Below, one piece after another: positions 7,009 through 8,249 of a DNA stretch of 8,249 bases (positions are counted from its first letter, which is position 1; each line of letters starts with the position of its first letter). This stretch comes from DASYUM01 sp036001225 (GTDB taxonomy: Bacteria; Methylomirabilota; Methylomirabilia; Rokubacteriales; DASRDR01), in assembly GCA_036001225.1 (NCBI GenBank), contig DASYUM010000173.1, forward strand, positions 1 to 8,249, read 5' to 3'. A program made the position numbers and the translations under genes. The notes under the pieces were generated by a model. It was not told the DNA's origin and made no database searches. It worked only from the letters and a program-made list of their open reading frames with translations.

Positions 7009-7230
7009 TCAGGCGGCGTAGAGGATGATCTCCAGTTCGATTCCCCGGTCTACGCGCTCCAGGATCTTGTCGACGCGAGCGAGCACAGCGTCCTCTATCA
7101 GATAGTGCGGACAGCTCGCGCACTGGAAGACCGGGAGACCCTCGAGGATCACGATGCCCGCGTCGCGGACCTTGAACGGCAGGTCGGTCTTCGTCGCCTT
7201 CAGCTCAGCTCCACAGACCTCACACCTCAT
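7009..7230 (-). CDS. YgiT-type zinc-finger antitoxin-like protein
   Basis: Small zinc-binding protein of the YgiT-type zinc-finger family (related to the N-terminal half of the MqsA antitoxin), 73 aa from the ATG at 7230. Four cysteines form the metal site: C3 and C6 (MRCEVCGAEL), C37 and C40 (FQCASC). The conserved GLPVFQC segment and a C-terminal helical stretch (IEDAVLARVDKILERVDRG) complete the usual pattern. It has no helix-turn-helix, unlike full-length MqsA, which is normal for standalone members that lie just after DUF4258 genes. That partner is present immediately upstream but broken. Codon use is visibly less GC-biased than in surrounding genes, a hint of transfer. The start region is duplicated (7221-7240). 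GTG at 7233 is an alternative start. Antitoxin function is inferred from family and position. Confidence 0.85.
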   Translation of the reverse strand: MRCEVCGAELKATKTDLPFKVRDAGIVILEGLPVFQCASCPHYLIEDAVLARVDKILERVDRGIELEIILYAA

Positions 7231-7240
7231 CACACCTCAT
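7221..7240 (-). repeat. 10-bp tandem duplication over the antitoxin start codon
   Basis: The unit ATGAGGTGTG (minus strand) occurs twice in direct succession. In the upstream copy the ATG overlaps the DUF4258 stop as ATGA (7237-7240), the usual coupled arrangement, but from it the frame reads only six codons before TGA. The downstream copy starts the intact zinc-finger protein. The duplication therefore appears to have separated an ancestral ATGA overlap; the AGG of the first copy may now serve as a weak ribosome binding site. Confidence 0.85.
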
Positions 7241-7488
7241 CGCCTCGGGCTCCTGGTCTTCATGTCGCCTGCCATTTCGCCACGGTCTGGGCGGTACGAC
7301 GTGACGACCCGCACATTATCGCCCTCAACGTCCACGGCGAACAGCACGTGGAACGCCTCCGGTCCGTGCCGAGCGAGGATCAGGTAGCTCGGAAGGTACC
7401 TGTCCTCAGGCTACCCCTCGACCACCTGATACGTGTCCACGGCGGCCAAGATCGCCTCGCGCGAAATGAACCGACCGGCAAGGCGCAT
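7237..7488 (-). pseudogene. DUF4258 family toxin remnant with in-frame amber codon
   Basis: From the ATG at 7488 the frame reads MRLAGRFISREAILAAVDTY then QVVEG, stop, PEDRYLPSYLILARHGPEAF, and ends with VTSYRPD and a short basic tail before TGA at 7237-7239. This is the DUF4258 pattern (HA..RM..R.IS.E.I then Y.EV.E.YPEDRYLPSYL), a family found upstream of YgiT zinc-finger genes and thought to be RelE/MqsR-like toxins. The amber TAG (7411-7413) falls where the family usually has Tyr, so one C-to-G or T-to-G change explains it. The N-terminal strand and HA motif are missing; the same frame meets another stop upstream. The toxin is therefore probably dead. A sequencing error could explain the amber codon but not the lost N-terminus. 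Confidence 0.75.
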
Positions 7489-7579
7489 GTTCAGGCCACA
7501 CGGCTTCGTGCCCAGCTACGCGGCGAGGCGCAGCCTAACACGGGAGAGGCGGAGCGCCTGGGCGTTGCGCTCGGGACCA

Positions 7580-7780
7580 TCATGGGGTGAACGCCGGTCG
7601 GCCGGACTGCGGACGGCGGACGGCGGCCGGCCCGCGGTTCAGGATGTGCGTGTAGATCGAGTTCCTGGACCGTTCGGATGTCGTGGCCGTCCTCGAGGAG
7701 GTGAGTGGCGAACGAGTGACGGAACGTGCGGCAGCTCGCCGGCTTGGCGACGCCCGCGCGCGGGCCGCGTCCTTGACGGC
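7580..7780 (-). pseudogene. Tyrosine recombinase (IntI/Xer-like integrase) C-terminal remnant
   Basis: Broken C-terminal catalytic part of a tyrosine recombinase. Three minus-strand pieces can be joined: AVKDAARAR (7780-7754); after a one-base loss near 7752, VAKPASCRTFRHSFATHLLE then DGHDIRTVQEL (7751-7659); and after a deletion at 7658, IYTHILNRG (7657-7631), which runs to TGA at 7580-7582. In intact relatives TVQEL is followed by LGH..VSTTM before IYTH, so about 29 bases are gone, including the catalytic histidine of LGH. The HxxR box is also altered: RTFR, with Arg (7728-7730) in place of His. The nucleophile tyrosine of IYTH survives. The VR.P ending resembles integron integrases and related environmental recombinases. 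The remnant begins right after the cytochrome stop codon. It cannot be active. Confidence 0.87.
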
Positions 7781-8249
7781 CTAGTGGTGGCAGACCACGC
7801 AGTCGAGCGGGCCCTTCCTCTGGGCGTGGCAATCGATGCACCAGCCCATCGTGAGCGGGGCCACCTGGGCCACCCGCTGCATCCGCTCGACCGGCCCGTG
7901 GCAGGTCTGGCAGGCGAGGCCGGCCGCGATGTGCCGCTTGTGCGGGAAGTGCACGAAGCCGGGCACCTTGTGGATCCGCACCCACTCGATCGGCCGCTTG
8001 TCCTTCCAGTGCCCGTGGAGCTTCTGGACCTCGGGGTTGCCCTGGGCGGCCACGATCTTGTGGCACCCCATGCAGCGCTCGACGGACGGGAGGCCCGCGT
8101 AGGGGGAGCGGCGGGCGTCGGCGTGGCAGTACTGGCAGTCGATCCGGTAGGACCCGGCGTGGATCACGTGGCTGAACTCGATGGGCTGCTGAGGAGGCGC
8201 CGCCACTTGCGCCACGGCCGGGGCCGGCTCGGGCCGGTAGGGCGGATCG
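7781..8249 (-). CDS. actA: Pentahaem cytochrome c, ActA-like subunit of Alternative Complex III (5' end outside window)
   Basis: Periplasmic multihaem c-type cytochrome carrying electrons in quinol:cytochrome c oxidoreductase (Alternative Complex III). Numbered from GTG 8215, five CxxCH sites are present: CQYCH 27-31, CMGCH 48-52, CQTCH 102-106, CIDCH 126-130 and CVVCH 139-143. Other histidines that may be distal ligands are H16 and H19 (FSHVIHAG), H82, H89, H92 and H95 (HFPHKRH). The blocks QPIEFSHVIHAG, RRSPYAGLPSVERCMGCHKI, FVHFPHKRH and QVAPLTMGWC are typical of ActA. The frame stays open from 8215 to the window edge (DPPYRPEPAPAV), a Pro/Ala-rich stretch like the linker after an N-terminal signal or membrane anchor, so GTG 8215 is probably not the start. 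The C-terminus ends normally just after the fifth haem. The usual downstream partner actB is absent; a recombinase remnant follows instead. A general cytochrome c3/c7 family label is the safe alternative. Confidence 0.88.
   Translation of the reverse strand, partial: DPPYRPEPAPAVAQVAAPPQQPIEFSHVIHAGSYRIDCQYCHADARRSPYAGLPSVERCMGCHKIVAAQGNPEVQKLHGHWKDKRPIEWVRIHKVPGFVHFPHKRHIAAGLACQTCHGPVERMQRVAQVAPLTMGWCIDCHAQRKGPLDCVVCHH

Noticed and set aside
6713..7028. Extension of the hydroxylase frame to 7028 as a longer protein or fusion
   Set aside because: Sequence after the C run is low-complexity Arg/Pro/Ser with no family match, while the alternative frame holds the conserved tail and a stop at the expected place.
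7411..7413. Amber codon read as an amino acid (suppression or recoding)
   Set aside because: Other genes here end in TAG normally (the cytochrome and the repaired hydroxylase), and the toxin remnant also lacks its N-terminus.
7528..7570. Possible integron attC site: GCCTAAC (7533-7539; GTTAGGC on the minus strand) beside the integrase remnant
   Set aside because: The only partner box, GTTGCGC at 7564-7570, mismatches the consensus, and the 38-base span is too short for a normal attC. A seven-base degenerate match is expected by chance.
1..8249. CRISPR array, tRNA, rRNA or riboswitch
   Set aside because: No regularly spaced repeats, cloverleaf-like sequence or known RNA motif was seen on reading either strand.

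Overview
This window is very GC-rich bacterial chromosome (third codon positions almost all G or C), probably from an uncultivated soil or sediment lineage. An extracellular solute-binding protein paired with an orphan CoxL-type molybdenum hydroxylase, beside an Alternative Complex III pentahaem cytochrome, would suit Methylomirabilota/Rokubacteria-like genomes. That assignment is inference and is weakly constrained; no rRNA or marker gene is present.

Left part (1-2694): a minus-strand pair made of a membrane-bound class III nucleotidyl cyclase (Cache-like sensor, HAMP, cyclase, PilZ-like tail) and, coupled through a GTGA stop/start overlap, a uracil-DNA glycosylase of the UdgX type cut by the window edge. 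Divergent from the cyclase is a small uncharacterised plus-strand gene.

Middle (2700-6712): a sigma70-like promoter precedes a probable two-gene plus-strand operon. The first gene is a Tat-exported family-5 ABC substrate-binding protein without its permeases or ATPases. The second is the molybdopterin-binding large subunit of a CoxL/xanthine dehydrogenase-type hydroxylase without FAD or [2Fe-2S] subunits. The hydroxylase reading frame is broken by one missing base in a C run 28 codons before its true end. The next 300 bases hold strong hairpins and no convincing gene.

Right part (7009-8249), all on the minus strand: an Alternative Complex III ActA-type pentahaem cytochrome c (5' end outside the window); immediately after its stop codon, the C-terminal debris of an IntI/Xer-like tyrosine recombinase; then a decayed toxin-antitoxin pair. 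In that pair the DUF4258 toxin has an in-frame amber codon and lost its N-terminus, while the YgiT-type zinc-finger antitoxin is intact but carries a 10-bp tandem duplication at its start codon. This looks like a mobile-element scar at the end of a respiratory gene.

I found no new multi-gene defence or mobile system. The most informative points are the cyclase's guanylyl-cyclase-like specificity residue and PilZ-like tail, its coupling to udgX, and the well-resolved decay of the recombinase and toxin.
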